Counted from the first letter of the stretch, positions 53,990 through 63,686 are shown. The stretch: DNA of 64,000 nt from Alkalihalobacillus sp. BA299 (GCF_017745675.1 NZ_JAFLJM010000018.1:1-64000), one strand, 5' to 3'. The notes: generated from the letters alone by a model not told the origin. A program made the numbers and translations.

Positions 53990-54241
53990 TTACCTAACAA
54001 TAGCTCGACTATGCTGTTTTGCCACTGAAATTTCATAATAAGTTTGGTCATCCTCGTAAATTCGGTCAATCATAATCAAAACATCCTCAAATGCTTTCGA
54101 ATAGTTTTCTGTTCCGTTTTTACTCATATAATTAATCATGTTTTTAATTTCAATATTTATTTTCTTATCTAATTCCTCTTCTGATAATCGCTTACTACGA
54201 TCACATTCATCGAAACCGTCTGGGTATTTTGGTATATTCAT
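53990..54241 (-). CDS. small acidic helical protein, unknown
   Basis: The protein has 83 residues beginning MNIPKYPDGFDECDRSKRL, mostly helical and charged (SEEELDKKINIEIKNMINY). ATG follows GGAGG. No membrane or metal-binding pattern. I do not recognise the family. It stands alone between the DUF3189 gene and repeat E. Confidence 0.6.
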   Translation of the reverse strand: MNIPKYPDGFDECDRSKRLSEEELDKKINIEIKNMINYMSKNGTENYSKAFEDVLIMIDRIYEDDQTYYEISVAKQHSRAIVR

Positions 54242-54353
54242 ATTAAATCCTCCAATACTTTTATCGATAATATTTGTTTAGTTCAATTGATAATTATGTA
54301 TTTTAATATTATCATAATTCTTTTTATGGTTATTGTTCAAGTTAAATGGATGT

Positions 54354-54512
54354 AAGAAAAGCGCAAGTGACCGTTTAGCGGTGTATGGACTGAAGTCCCT
54401 CCGTATGAGATAAAGGAAACACGGCGAGTGCTAGCGAGGCGATGTTGACTTTTCGTACGGAGGTAAAGGAAGTCTCGCTAGTCGGTGGGCGCTGCAGCTA
54501 GACATCCTCGAA
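54354..54512 (+). repeat. dispersed palindromic repeat, copy E (type 1 variant)
   Basis: Runs from AAGAAAAGCGCAAGTGACCG to GGGCGCTGCAGCTAGACATC. Central part GGAAACACGGCGAGTGCTAGC is shared with copy A rather than B-D, so two type 1 subtypes exist. Several stem positions differ from the others. Confidence 0.8.
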
Positions 54513-54527
54513 ATTTCTTATTTGTTG

Positions 54528-54560
54528 AAAAAAAAAACAGCCTACCGTAGATAGGCTGTT
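54528..54560 (-). terminator. terminator of the minus-strand Asn-rich gene
   Basis: On the minus strand AACAGCCTA (54552-54560) pairs with TAGGCTGTT (54536-54544) and runs into T10 (54528-54537 as A on the plus strand). Confidence 0.85.
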
Positions 54561-54573
54561 CTTTGGCGAGAGA

Positions 54574-54756
54574 CTATTCACGAACTTGTCTCATGGCTCT
54601 ACCGACAGTTTCCATCATATTGTTATTATTGATGTTATTGTTATTGTTACGACCTCGCATCATACCATAAGCAGCAGCCCCAACTCCTAGGCCTACTAAA
54701 GACAACATTAAGCCGTTACGATTATTGTTCCTTCTTCTTCCAAACAAATTGTTCAT
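54574..54756 (-). CDS. small Asn-rich membrane-type protein (DUF3918/YrzQ-like)
   Basis: The protein has 60 residues: basic N-terminus FGRRRNNNRNG, a short hydrophobic stretch LMLSLVGLGVGAAAYGMM (about 18-35), then an asparagine run and METVGRAMRQVRE. The SLVGLGVGAAAYG piece resembles the DUF3918/YrzQ family of bacilli. ATG 54756 has GAGGAGGG upstream; an in-frame ATG 14 codons earlier overlaps nothing useful. Function unknown. Confidence 0.65.
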   Translation of the reverse strand: MNNLFGRRRNNNRNGLMLSLVGLGVGAAAYGMMRGRNNNNNINNNNMMETVGRAMRQVRE

Positions 54757-55034
54757 GATTTCAAATCCCTCCTCATTTTTGTTCGATGATTGTATCAAAC
54801 ATTAATTATGATCAGTCAATTTAGCTGTATGTATGCGAGGGTAACCTTACCATGATTATAAAATATTTGGTTATAATTTTGATGAGAACATTGGAGATAA
54901 TATATATATGGATAAATAAGTGCTGTGGATAAACATTCGGTATCATATTTAAATTCAAATACATATGATATGTTATTTCTTCTAAGGATGGGTTTATAGA
55001 GGTTATTTAATCATTTATGTAGGAAGCAAGATGC

Positions 55035-55982
55035 TTAGCATCCTCGCTTCAGGGAAAGCTCGTTCATTGGTAGCACAATACTTTCCGGTAAAATCATTAT
55101 TTTTGAGGCATGATTAGTATGTTCCTCATATGATAATTGGAGCTCATGAGAAAAATCAACTAACAGCCGAATGTCAGCCATTAAATTTTGATCAAACATA
55201 CTTGAACGATTAATTAAAATATTTTCATACTTTTCAGCAAGTCTCCTTGCCCTTTTAGTTACTTTTGTTGCATCTTTTATTTTATAAATATCTCTAAGAT
55301 CCATTATAAAAGAATGTACATCACTTATTAACTTTTCACGAAGCTTCTTATTTAATCCTTTTATATTGGTTGAAATGAATTCAACGTCATTAAAAATAAA
55401 CTGGTTAAGCATAATAAAATCGCTTTTAACCGGATCATTTACAAAGCTTAAATAAACCCGAAGTGTATTATAGGCATCGTGCATAGGATTATGCTGCTGA
55501 CCATGAAAAGATAGTCCATAAAAGCCAAGAGCTCGTTCCACAGAAACATTCTCTTTCGTTACACGTTTTGTAAAAATCGCCTGAAAATCGACATAACGTT
55601 GATCAATCTTTTTAATCGTTCTAGGTGAGATCTCATGTCTTTCTGCATCTAATTTCAAGCGAAAAATATCACTTGGTGACCAAGAGAAAAAACGTGAACG
55701 CTTTATTCCACCAACCCACATTAAAAAGTCATCAAAAACTGTCCTAAAACCATCTGCACCAACTAAGTCCTGATCGTGAATTCCAGTTAACTTTTTACAA
55801 AATGAAGAAAGTGGTCGAAGGTTTGTTGGACGAATATACCGATCAAAATAAGCAATTTCTTCAGTTTCTATATTATACTTTACAGCCCCTAAGCGAATAC
55901 CTTCCATATCTTCAAATGGCATTCCGCGATTGGAACAAAGCATTTCAAAATCAAAGAAGACATATTGTTGTACAGTTGTCAA
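55035..55982 (-). CDS. DEDDh 3'-5' exonuclease family protein
   Basis: The protein has 315 residues. Exo I is YVFFDFEML (Asp, Glu), Exo II lies around WSPSDIFRLKLD, and Exo III is HNPMHDAYNTLRVY (His, Asp), giving a DnaQ/KapD-like DEDDh fold in the first 190 residues. The C-terminal 120 residues are helical and unassigned. TTG start after AAGGAGG. It is divergent from the UPF1-like helicase gene across 180 bp. Substrate (DNA or RNA) is not evident. Confidence 0.85.
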   Translation of the reverse strand: MTTVQQYVFFDFEMLCSNRGMPFEDMEGIRLGAVKYNIETEEIAYFDRYIRPTNLRPLSSFCKKLTGIHDQDLVGADGFRTVFDDFLMWVGGIKRSRFFSWSPSDIFRLKLDAERHEISPRTIKKIDQRYVDFQAIFTKRVTKENVSVERALGFYGLSFHGQQHNPMHDAYNTLRVYLSFVNDPVKSDFIMLNQFIFNDVEFISTNIKGLNKKLREKLISDVHSFIMDLRDIYKIKDATKVTKRARRLAEKYENILINRSSMFDQNLMADIRLLVDFSHELQLSYEEHTNHASKIMILPESIVLPMNELSLKRGC

Positions 55983-56161
55983 ATGATTACCTCCTTCCCA
56001 ACAAGTAATTATAAGCCAATTCTTCTAAATAAGATAGTGCCAGTTCTTTCCTAGTAGACAATATGGATGGCAAGTTCCAAGAGAATATTATGAAATGTAT
56101 AATGTTTACGGACAATAAATGAGGTACAATAGATACACTAAATTTTTAAAGGAAGAGATGA

Positions 56162-58417
56162 ATGACAAGTACATTAACTTATATAAAAGAATGGCAAAAA
56201 GCGATTCAAATCGAAATTCAGCATTTAAAAAGGTATGGCAGTAATAAATTTAGAGTGAAAAAAGGACATCTATTATCCAAGGATCATTCCTATATATATT
56301 ATTTTGAAACAACATCTTCAATACGGATTCCTGTTGGCTCAATTGTTCGCTTAGAATGGGGCCCATTAAAACAGGATGGAAAGCTTTTATCCTCCGAAGG
56401 AAATAGCATACTTTTATCGGTTCAACAATCAATCGGTGACCTTATTTCTGAAGCAGTAATTTATCATGACCCTTGGGAATTACTTGATGAGTTATCGGAA
56501 CGATTAGAAGAATTAAAAACAAGTAAGAAAAGACGGTCCCGTATCAAAAAACTGATGGATCCATCGATGGAAGTAAAACAGCCCACTGAAAAAGCAAAAA
56601 ACCCTACTCATGAATTGTATTTACGATGCAAATCTAACCCTATCACATTTGTTTGGGGACCACCAGGAACAGGAAAGACATACGCTTTAGCACGTGTAGC
56701 TGCGAATATGTACTTTAACGGAAGAAGTGTCCTTATTATGTCGCATAGTAACCAAGCGGTCGATGTGTTAGTGAATGAAATTGCAGCTTTTATCACTAAG
56801 AAAAAACGATTTAAAGAAGGTGAACTACTACGATACGGAACACAAGTAGGAGAAAGGCTACGAGTGTATGAAGCAATAACGACAAGTCAACTTTTAGAAA
56901 AACGCGAGCCTCATTTAGCTGAAGAGCAAGAAACACTTCTAAAAGAGAGACGGCATTTAAAACAAGATTTAGCAAGGTCATTTAGTATGAGAGATACAGA
57001 TCACCTAATCGAAATTGAAACGAAGATTTCGAAAGTACTTGAAAAAATACGCCAAAAAGAAATTCAATACGTGAAACAAGCGACCATCGTTTGTACGACA
57101 TTAGCAAAGGCTGCTACTGATTCGGCAATTTATAAAAAAGACTTTGATGTGGTAATTGTAGATGAAGCGAGCATGGCTTATGTCCCTCAAGCTGCTTTTG
57201 CAGCATCTCTAGGAAAGCGAGCGATTATTTGTGGAGATTTTAAACAATTGCCGCCGATTGCAGTAGCTAGACACAAGTTAGTTGAAAAATGGTTAAAAGA
57301 AGACATATTTCACCGCGCAGGCATTGTAGATGTAGTCAATGAAGGAAAGCTTCATCCTCATTTATTCTTATTAAAAGAGCAAAGACGAATGCATCCTCAA
57401 ATATCTGCTTTTTCAAATCGGTATATTTATCAAGGGCTTGTAGGTGATCATCCGAGTGTTCAAAAAAAGCAAAAGAAAATCGTGAGTCAACAGCCATTTC
57501 CCAACCGTGCTTCTATTTTAGTCGATACGAGTTATACTGGTGAGTATTGTGCAAAAGAGAGAAGCTCAAAGTCACGTTTTAATCTATGGCAGCTATTATT
57601 ATCTTTTCAACTCATTCATGAAGCCTATATTGGTAACGCAAAGTCCATTGGGTATGTAACCCCATATCGAGCCCAAGCACAAATGATGGATATTTTACTA
57701 GATGATCTCTATAAACAAGAAAAACAAAAAGCGGATATAATAGCTGCCACAGTCCATCGATTCCAAGGCAGCGAACGAGACGTTATGATCTTTGATACGG
57801 TCGATAGCTTTCCTGAAGAACGTGCTGGAATGTTATTAACCGGGAAAGACAGTGAGCGACTCATTAATGTCGCAATAACGAGAACAAAAGGAAAATTTAT
57901 TCACATAAGTAACACAGCATTTGTCAAACAAAATGTCTACCGTGGAAAAACGTTTCGGCAACTCGTAGAACATCAAATGATAAATAAACAAATCGTTCCC
58001 CCTAGAGAAATAGGTACATGGATTAAAAATCAGCATCAGCAATTACAATGGATACATGCCCTAAAATTAGAGCGTGTGTTTCAAGATATACAAGAAGCGA
58101 GCCATTCCATTATTTTATCCTTACCAAATCATTCAACCTTACCGAAAGTATGGTTGGAGCATTTACAAAACAGCAGAAAAAATACCAAGCTTACGATTAT
58201 ATCAACAAATCATCAAGACACAATAAAATGTGATCAATGGCTAAAAAATGAAGTGCCATTTCCATTTGCAATTATTGATCAGCGGTATTTATGGTTAGGT
58301 CTTCCGCTCGAAGCGATGAAACAAGTGCAACCTCCACATGTTGCCTTACGTCTTGATTCTGAACCATTTGTACAACATTTTTTATCTCAATTGCCAGTGA
58401 TAGCAGGGGACATTTAA
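56162..58417 (+). CDS. superfamily 1 helicase, UPF1/AAA_11-AAA_12 type
   Basis: The protein has 751 residues. Walker A is WGPPGTGKTYALAR (about 166-179); motif Ia MSHSNQAVDVLV; motif II VIVDEASMAYVPQ; motif III GDFKQLPPI; motif IV RRMHPQIS; motif V ATVHRFQGSERDVMIFD; motif VI INVAITRTKGK. The N-terminal 150 residues resemble the DUF/OB-like front of these proteins. The C-terminal 110 residues (HSIILSLPNHSTLPKVWLE onward) look like a degenerate phospholipase-D-type domain. Acts on DNA or RNA; target unknown. AGGAAGAG precedes ATG. Confidence 0.85.
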   Translation: MTSTLTYIKEWQKAIQIEIQHLKRYGSNKFRVKKGHLLSKDHSYIYYFETTSSIRIPVGSIVRLEWGPLKQDGKLLSSEGNSILLSVQQSIGDLISEAVIYHDPWELLDELSERLEELKTSKKRRSRIKKLMDPSMEVKQPTEKAKNPTHELYLRCKSNPITFVWGPPGTGKTYALARVAANMYFNGRSVLIMSHSNQAVDVLVNEIAAFITKKKRFKEGELLRYGTQVGERLRVYEAITTSQLLEKREPHLAEEQETLLKERRHLKQDLARSFSMRDTDHLIEIETKISKVLEKIRQKEIQYVKQATIVCTTLAKAATDSAIYKKDFDVVIVDEASMAYVPQAAFAASLGKRAIICGDFKQLPPIAVARHKLVEKWLKEDIFHRAGIVDVVNEGKLHPHLFLLKEQRRMHPQISAFSNRYIYQGLVGDHPSVQKKQKKIVSQQPFPNRASILVDTSYTGEYCAKERSSKSRFNLWQLLLSFQLIHEAYIGNAKSIGYVTPYRAQAQMMDILLDDLYKQEKQKADIIAATVHRFQGSERDVMIFDTVDSFPEERAGMLLTGKDSERLINVAITRTKGKFIHISNTAFVKQNVYRGKTFRQLVEHQMINKQIVPPREIGTWIKNQHQQLQWIHALKLERVFQDIQEASHSIILSLPNHSTLPKVWLEHLQNSRKNTKLTIISTNHQDTIKCDQWLKNEVPFPFAIIDQRYLWLGLPLEAMKQVQPPHVALRLDSEPFVQHFLSQLPVIAGDI

Positions 58418-58611
58418 TGAGTGTACTGAAGAAAGGATTATCTTGACTAACGGTCATGAGTACTCGTTTAGTAGTTAGTCCAAACTAGTAATGAAGTAAG
58501 AAATTAGCCATTGACAAAAATACCCTTGAGGAGTAAATTAACGATATTACATCTAACAGTTTTGACCCTTCTTTGATGTGGTCTTTTTAGTGTGTTTTAA
58601 GGGAGAGAAAA

Positions 58612-59268
58612 ATGAAGAAACAATTTGCTGTTATTGGTTTAGGACGTTTTGGGGGATCGGTTTGTAAAGAATTATATCAAATGGGTCATGATGTTTTAGC
58701 AATTGACTCAAGCGAAGAAAAAGTGAATGAATTTATGAATTATTCCACACATACTGTTATCGCAAACGGGACAGAAGAGAGCATGCTACAAAGTTTAGGT
58801 ATTCGAAATTTTGACTTTGTCATCGTTGCAATAGGCGAAAACATTCAATCTAGTATTCTATGTACGCTATTATTAAAAGAGATCGGCGTTAAGAACGTTT
58901 GGGTAAAAGCACAAAACAATTATCATCATAAAGTGTTAGAAAAAATTGGTGCAGACCGAATCGTTCATCCTGAACAAGATATGGGCATTCGTATAGCTCA
59001 ACATCTCGTTTCTGAAAAAATCATTGACTATATTGAGTTATCTGATGAATATAGTATTGTGGAATTGTTAGCAACTGAGAAAGTCGCAAACAAATCCTTA
59101 ATTCAACTAGACATTCGAGCAAAATATGGTTGTACAATTCTAGCATTTAAGAGAAATGAGCAAGTCATCGTTTCTCCATTACCTGATGACCTTATTCATC
59201 TAAATGATATACTTATCGTCATCGGTCATAAAAATGATTTAAAACGATTTGAGGAAGAAGGACTTTAA
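58612..59268 (+). CDS. KtrA/KtrC-type RCK potassium-uptake regulator
   Basis: The protein has 218 residues. The N-terminal RCK_N domain has FAVIGLGRFGGSVCKEL (GxGxxG nucleotide site) and VIANGTEESML; the C-terminal RCK_C domain is at about 140-215. It is the cytosolic nucleotide-binding subunit that gates Ktr potassium channels. The membrane subunit gene (ktrB/D) is not adjacent, as for ktrC in B. subtilis. ATG follows GGGAGAG. No c-di-AMP riboswitch could be recognised upstream. Confidence 0.9.
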   Translation: MKKQFAVIGLGRFGGSVCKELYQMGHDVLAIDSSEEKVNEFMNYSTHTVIANGTEESMLQSLGIRNFDFVIVAIGENIQSSILCTLLLKEIGVKNVWVKAQNNYHHKVLEKIGADRIVHPEQDMGIRIAQHLVSEKIIDYIELSDEYSIVELLATEKVANKSLIQLDIRAKYGCTILAFKRNEQVIVSPLPDDLIHLNDILIVIGHKNDLKRFEEEGL

Positions 59269-59415
59269 TGGAAATGGACAAAGCTTCTACATTTTATTTC
59301 CAACTTAACGAAAATAATCATAAGCAAAGCTTCTAATACTTTCGTTTTAAAAGTTGTTATACAAATACGATGGATGCCACATACTAACAGCATATTGCAA
59401 AGAGGAGTGAAGCAA

Positions 59416-59712
59416 TTGTTTAATAACAACACGAATTTAAACTTTCCTTTCTTTCAAACGGCGAATGCTGAAGCATCTGTAAAAAATGCGCATGACACAT
59501 ATGATATTTTTGTCAATCGTCATTTCGTTGGGCAAAAAGTGTTATTAACAGACAACGAAAGTCTCGACGACGTCCTTGACTTTCTTCAGAAACAAGGTGT
59601 TGATAACGTTACTGCTCACTTAGACGGTGACCATTATGTCATTCAATCTCAGTCAGAAAAAGACATTGAACATATTACAAATGTGTTATCTACATATTTA
59701 GATAATCACTAA
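59416..59712 (+). CDS. small protein, unknown
   Basis: The protein has 98 residues. It begins LFNNNTNLNFPFFQTANAE and has an alternating alpha/beta rhythm (YDIFVNRHFVGQKVLL, then VLDFLQKQGVDNVTAHLDG, YVIQSQS). TTG 59416 has GAGGAG upstream; an ATG 14 codons earlier lacks one. Located between the KtrC-type gene and exoA. Family not recognised. Confidence 0.6.
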   Translation: MFNNNTNLNFPFFQTANAEASVKNAHDTYDIFVNRHFVGQKVLLTDNESLDDVLDFLQKQGVDNVTAHLDGDHYVIQSQSEKDIEHITNVLSTYLDNH

Positions 59713-59814
59713 CACTAAAAAATCATTCTATAACATAAAGAACTATTGAAATGTAAAAGAATGATTGTATATAACAAATATAGATAGAGAACACAGTCTA
59801 GAGAAGGAGAAACA

Positions 59815-60582
59815 ATGAAACTCATTTCTTGGAATGTAAATGGAATTAGAGCATGTGTGACAAAAGGTTTTTTTGATTATTTTAAAGAAGTAGATGCAGA
59901 TATTTTTTGTCTTCAAGAAATAAAGTGTCAAGCAGGACAAATCAAACTTGAATTAGAAGGTTACGATCAGTATTGGAATTATGCACAAAAGAAAGGGTAT
60001 GCAGGAACGGCAGTATTTACAAAGAAAAAACCAATATCGGTTTTATACGGGGTAGGAAACAATAGTGATGAAAGAGAAGGACGAATTATTACGTTAGAAT
60101 TCGATTCTTTTTTTCTCGTAAATGTATATACTCCGAATTCAAAACGTGACCTTACGAGACTTGAAGAACGACTTAAATGGGAGGATGATCTCAAAGATCA
60201 CCTAAAAGAGCTCAATGGGACAAAACCTATCATCTATTGTGGAGATTTAAATGTAGCCCATCAAGAAATTGATTTAAAAAATCCGAAACCGAACTATGGT
60301 AATTCTGGATTTACAGAAGAAGAGCGTCAGAAAATGACGGATTTATTAAAGAGTGGATTTATAGATACGTTCAGACACCTCTATCCTAATCAGCAAGGTG
60401 CCTACACGTGGTGGTCTTATATGAATAAAGTTCGTGAACGTAATATTGGTTGGAGAATTGATTATTTCATCATATCAGAACGATTGCAAAATAAAATAAC
60501 GGACGCACAAATTCATAACCACATTTTAGGTAGTGATCACTGTCCTATATTGTTAGAATTAGATTCTACACTTTTAAATTAG
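59815..60582 (+). CDS. exoA: exodeoxyribonuclease III / AP endonuclease
   Basis: The protein has 255 residues. Motifs of the EEP family are in order: SWNVNGIRACV, LQEIKCQ, NVYTPNS, IYCGDLNVAHQEID, WRIDYFII and GSDHCPILLEL, with all metal and catalytic residues (Asn7, Glu, Asp-Asn pair, Asp-His). It cuts abasic sites and removes nucleotides 3'-5' in base excision repair. GAGAAGGAG precedes ATG. A strong palindrome terminator follows at 60601. Confidence 0.95.
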   Translation: MKLISWNVNGIRACVTKGFFDYFKEVDADIFCLQEIKCQAGQIKLELEGYDQYWNYAQKKGYAGTAVFTKKKPISVLYGVGNNSDEREGRIITLEFDSFFLVNVYTPNSKRDLTRLEERLKWEDDLKDHLKELNGTKPIIYCGDLNVAHQEIDLKNPKPNYGNSGFTEEERQKMTDLLKSGFIDTFRHLYPNQQGAYTWWSYMNKVRERNIGWRIDYFIISERLQNKITDAQIHNHILGSDHCPILLELDSTLLN

Positions 60583-60600
60583 TATCTTAAACGTATTAAA

Positions 60601-60642
60601 AATAATAAAACATGTTAACTCAAGTTAACATGTTTTATTATT
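60601..60642. terminator. terminator after exoA
   Basis: AATAATAAAACATGTTAACT (60601-60620) pairs almost perfectly with AGTTAACATGTTTTATTATT... (to 60641), followed by TTAG. The stem is symmetrical and could act both ways. Confidence 0.8.
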
Positions 60643-60918
60643 TTAGTCCTATTTTTAAAATTACGAGAAGGTTTTTTAACATCTGTGTTGAATTGAAGTT
60701 ATGGGAAATTAATAATTCAAAGCATTATCGCTGTAATTATCAGAATAGTTTTAATCCTTGAATGGTAATACAAACTTACACTTACCTTAAAACAAAAGTT
60801 AGCTTTAACGGGCAGGTATCTCCTAGCTGGACATAATAAGAAAACTATTAGTCTAAAAGCAGGAGTTGCACTGCCCCTTAGTCTGAAAAATAGAGCAAAA
60901 AAAGAAAGGAATCAAAAT
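60643..60918. other. intergenic stretch before a sensor kinase gene
   Basis: No gene was seen. GGGCAG...CTCCT (from 60810) pairs imperfectly with AGGAG...CTGCCC (to 60876), a possible leader structure, but it is not a known riboswitch. Confidence 0.35.
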
Positions 60919-62301
60919 ATGAACGAGGTTGAACTAAAAGCAAGGAGATTAGATACCTTTATTGATGATTTAAGTGACCCCTTTTTTATTTTAGATGATC
61001 ATGGTATTTTTACCTACTTAAACAAAGAAACAGAACATCTTTTTTTGAAATCCAAACAAATATTGGAAGGAAAAGTGATTTGGGATGAAGTAGAAACGCT
61101 TAAAAATACATTATTATATAATCAATTTAAGGAAGTTGTAAACACAGATCGTAGCGCAAGCTTTGAACTTTTATTAAACAAAAGCTGGTATGATGTAAAA
61201 ATATATTGTTCTAACAACCATTACGCTATTCAACTCCATAATATCACCTCACGAAAAAAAGCAATTGAAGAGACGAAACAAAATTATAAATCACTATTTG
61301 AATATCATCCTGATGCTGTTTATTTATTAGATTTAAAAGGAAATTTTATAACGACGAATAAAAGTTTTGAAACCATTTTTGAATTTTCAATAGATGAAGC
61401 TTTACAAATGAATTTTGATTTAATTGTACATCCTAATGATTTAAGACGTACAATATACCATTTTGAAAATGCTAAAACCGGTATATCGCAAAATTATGAA
61501 GTAACAGGAATAACGAAATATGGAAAGAATATTCGTGTAAATATTACAAATATCCCTGTCATTGTAAAAGATAACGTCACTGCGGTTTTCGCTATAGCAA
61601 AAGATATAAGTGATCAGGTAGAAGCCCAAAAACTACATATTAAAACCGAAAAATTATCATTAATTGGAGACCTTGCAGCAGGGATTGCTCATGAAATCAA
61701 TAATCCATTAACTACAATCAAGGGTTTCCTTCAATTATGGAAAGAGGGAGCGCTCAATCACACAGACCATTATTCGATAATTGAAAGTGAAATTGATCGC
61801 ATAACTCTCATCTCTAATGAACTATTAACATTAGGAAAGCCAATATCTCAAGAGGTTAAAGTTCATGATATTGCGACGTTTTTACATTCTATATCTACAC
61901 TACTTCAAAAAGAAGCAACTAAGAAAAATATTAGAATAAGCTGTAATATAAAAGAAAAGACATGTTGGGTAAGTTGTAATGAAGCTCAAATTAAACAAGT
62001 ATTTTTTAATTTAATTGAAAATGCCATTGATGCTATGGATAACGGTGGAAAAATGAACGTTAATGCATTAGCTACAAATGAGCACGTCTGGGTTGAAATT
62101 ATTGATGAAGGAAAAGGTATACCTCCAGAATTATTAAATAAGATTGGAGAACCTTTCTACACAACAAAAGAGAAAGGTACAGGGCTTGGTTTAATGGTAT
62201 GCTACGGGATTGTTGAACAATACAAAGGGGAAATTTTTGTGAACTCAAAACTTGATCATGGAACGACGTTTTCAATTAAATTACCGCTGGCAAAAGCATA
62301 A
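60919..62301 (+). CDS. PAS-PAS sensor histidine kinase
   Basis: The protein has 460 residues, all cytosolic. PAS domains are at about 12-112 and 120-235. HisKA has DLAAGIAHEINNPLTTIKG, and HATPase_c has NLIENAIDAMDNGG, DEGKGI and GTGLGL. The kinase part is of the KinA/KinE sporulation class. ATG follows GAAAGGA. No regulator gene is adjacent. This is the fourth such orphan kinase of the window. Confidence 0.9.
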   Translation: MNEVELKARRLDTFIDDLSDPFFILDDHGIFTYLNKETEHLFLKSKQILEGKVIWDEVETLKNTLLYNQFKEVVNTDRSASFELLLNKSWYDVKIYCSNNHYAIQLHNITSRKKAIEETKQNYKSLFEYHPDAVYLLDLKGNFITTNKSFETIFEFSIDEALQMNFDLIVHPNDLRRTIYHFENAKTGISQNYEVTGITKYGKNIRVNITNIPVIVKDNVTAVFAIAKDISDQVEAQKLHIKTEKLSLIGDLAAGIAHEINNPLTTIKGFLQLWKEGALNHTDHYSIIESEIDRITLISNELLTLGKPISQEVKVHDIATFLHSISTLLQKEATKKNIRISCNIKEKTCWVSCNEAQIKQVFFNLIENAIDAMDNGGKMNVNALATNEHVWVEIIDEGKGIPPELLNKIGEPFYTTKEKGTGLGLMVCYGIVEQYKGEIFVNSKLDHGTTFSIKLPLAKA

Positions 62302-62463
62302 AAAGGCCAAACTATTTTATTATAAAAGTAAAATTATTTATCCCTTTTTAACTGGTGCTAAGACTCCCACTTCAACCTATAGATTTGATGCACCCGTATA
62401 AAATTACAAAATGAACAAAAGCTAAAATTGTATTGTACAAATAGTTATCAAGGGAGCATGAAG

Positions 62464-63528
62464 ATGAACAAAAGAAAACAACGTGTCAATCGTATTGTAA
62501 TCAGCATTACTCTAGTCATTACTTTTCTAACTATAGGGTTTCATCCAACAGGTACCGCCTTAGCTTATGAAAGGGTTCCTGAAGCTGGATTAGCTATTAA
62601 CGGAACAATGGTTGATGGAATTCATCCTATTCGAATCAATGGGCACTATTACTTACCATTTATTCATATTTCAAAAATTTTAGGTTACAATTATATTATT
62701 TTTGTAGATGATACGATGACGTATGAAACAACTGATGGTTCGACTACCGTTCGAATGACAATAGGTGGGGCGATGGCGAAAAGAGGCGATGAATACATTA
62801 ACATTGACGCCCCAAGGTGGATTAACGAAACAGCCTATATATCATTAGGTGCTGCTGGTGCTTTGTATAATGCATTTTTTTATTTCAAACCAGAGAACGG
62901 TTCCATACAAGTTGAAAAGCCTGCTACAAGATACCGAGTTCAAAAAGGAGACTCCTTATGGGAAATTGCAGAAGCACATCATACTACAGTTAGTGCGTTG
63001 AAATCTATAAATAATCTGCATACTAACATCATCTATAGAGGAGACATCTTAAAACTCACACCCAAAGAACAAGTAAAAGAGACGGAACCTATTCGAGAAA
63101 AGGAACCCATTAAAAAGCGACACACAACAACAGTAGCGCAAGTGAGAACCGGTATTATAGAACAGGCAAAAAAGTATATTGGAGCTGGTTACAAATTCGG
63201 TGCAACACTTGACGAAGCACCTAACTTATTCGATTGTTCTTCATACACTCAATTGGTTTTCCAAGAAAACGGGATCGATATACCTCGAACTTCTAGACAG
63301 CAAGCCAGTATGGGCGTAAGTGTCTTAAATTTTAAGGTTGGAGATTTAATTTTCTTTACAGATCAAGACCTATATTCAGACGGAAGAGTAGGTCACGTAG
63401 GAATTTATATGGGGAATGGGGATATGATCCATGCCTCTTCATCAAGAGGAGTTCATATCGCTGAAGATTTTATGAACATCGGATATTGGCAACAAAATTA
63501 CTTATTTGCCAAACGAATAATTGAATAA
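62464..63528 (+). CDS. secreted NlpC/P60 peptidoglycan hydrolase with LysM
   Basis: The protein has 354 residues. The signal peptide ends near TALAYE. A copper-amine-oxidase N-terminal-type stalk domain (about 35-140; INGHYYLPFIHISKILGYN) is followed by a LysM domain (about 160-205; YRVQKGDSLWEIAEAHHTT), a charged linker and an NlpC/P60 domain (about 235-354) with catalytic Cys in NLFDCSSYTQLVF and His in VGHVGIYMGNGDMIHA. It should cut stem peptides in the cell wall or cortex. ATG 62464 has AAGGGAG at 8 nt. Confidence 0.9.
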   Translation: MNKRKQRVNRIVISITLVITFLTIGFHPTGTALAYERVPEAGLAINGTMVDGIHPIRINGHYYLPFIHISKILGYNYIIFVDDTMTYETTDGSTTVRMTIGGAMAKRGDEYINIDAPRWINETAYISLGAAGALYNAFFYFKPENGSIQVEKPATRYRVQKGDSLWEIAEAHHTTVSALKSINNLHTNIIYRGDILKLTPKEQVKETEPIREKEPIKKRHTTTVAQVRTGIIEQAKKYIGAGYKFGATLDEAPNLFDCSSYTQLVFQENGIDIPRTSRQQASMGVSVLNFKVGDLIFFTDQDLYSDGRVGHVGIYMGNGDMIHASSSRGVHIAEDFMNIGYWQQNYLFAKRIIE

Positions 63529-63538
63529 ATACGAGAAT

Positions 63539-63578
63539 AATCGGCTGTTACAATCCCAATGTCAGCCGATTTTCTTAT
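63539..63578 (+). terminator. terminator after the NlpC/P60 gene
   Basis: AATCGGCTG (63539-63547) pairs with CAGCCGATT (63563-63571), followed by TTCTT. Confidence 0.75.
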
Positions 63579-63686
63579 TTTAAAGAAATTACAAAAAATT
63601 ATAAAAACACTGTTGACTTCTCGATTAACTGTTATATAATAATAATCAAATAAATAATTGTTGTAATACAGAAAGGGGAATTTACT

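Noticed and set aside
52183-54512. Repeats C, D and E considered as a CRISPR array
   Set aside because: Units are over 100 bp, palindromic, irregularly spaced and contain no unique spacers.
58418-58611. c-di-AMP riboswitch upstream of the KtrC-type gene
   Set aside because: None of the conserved ydaO/kimA blocks could be found.
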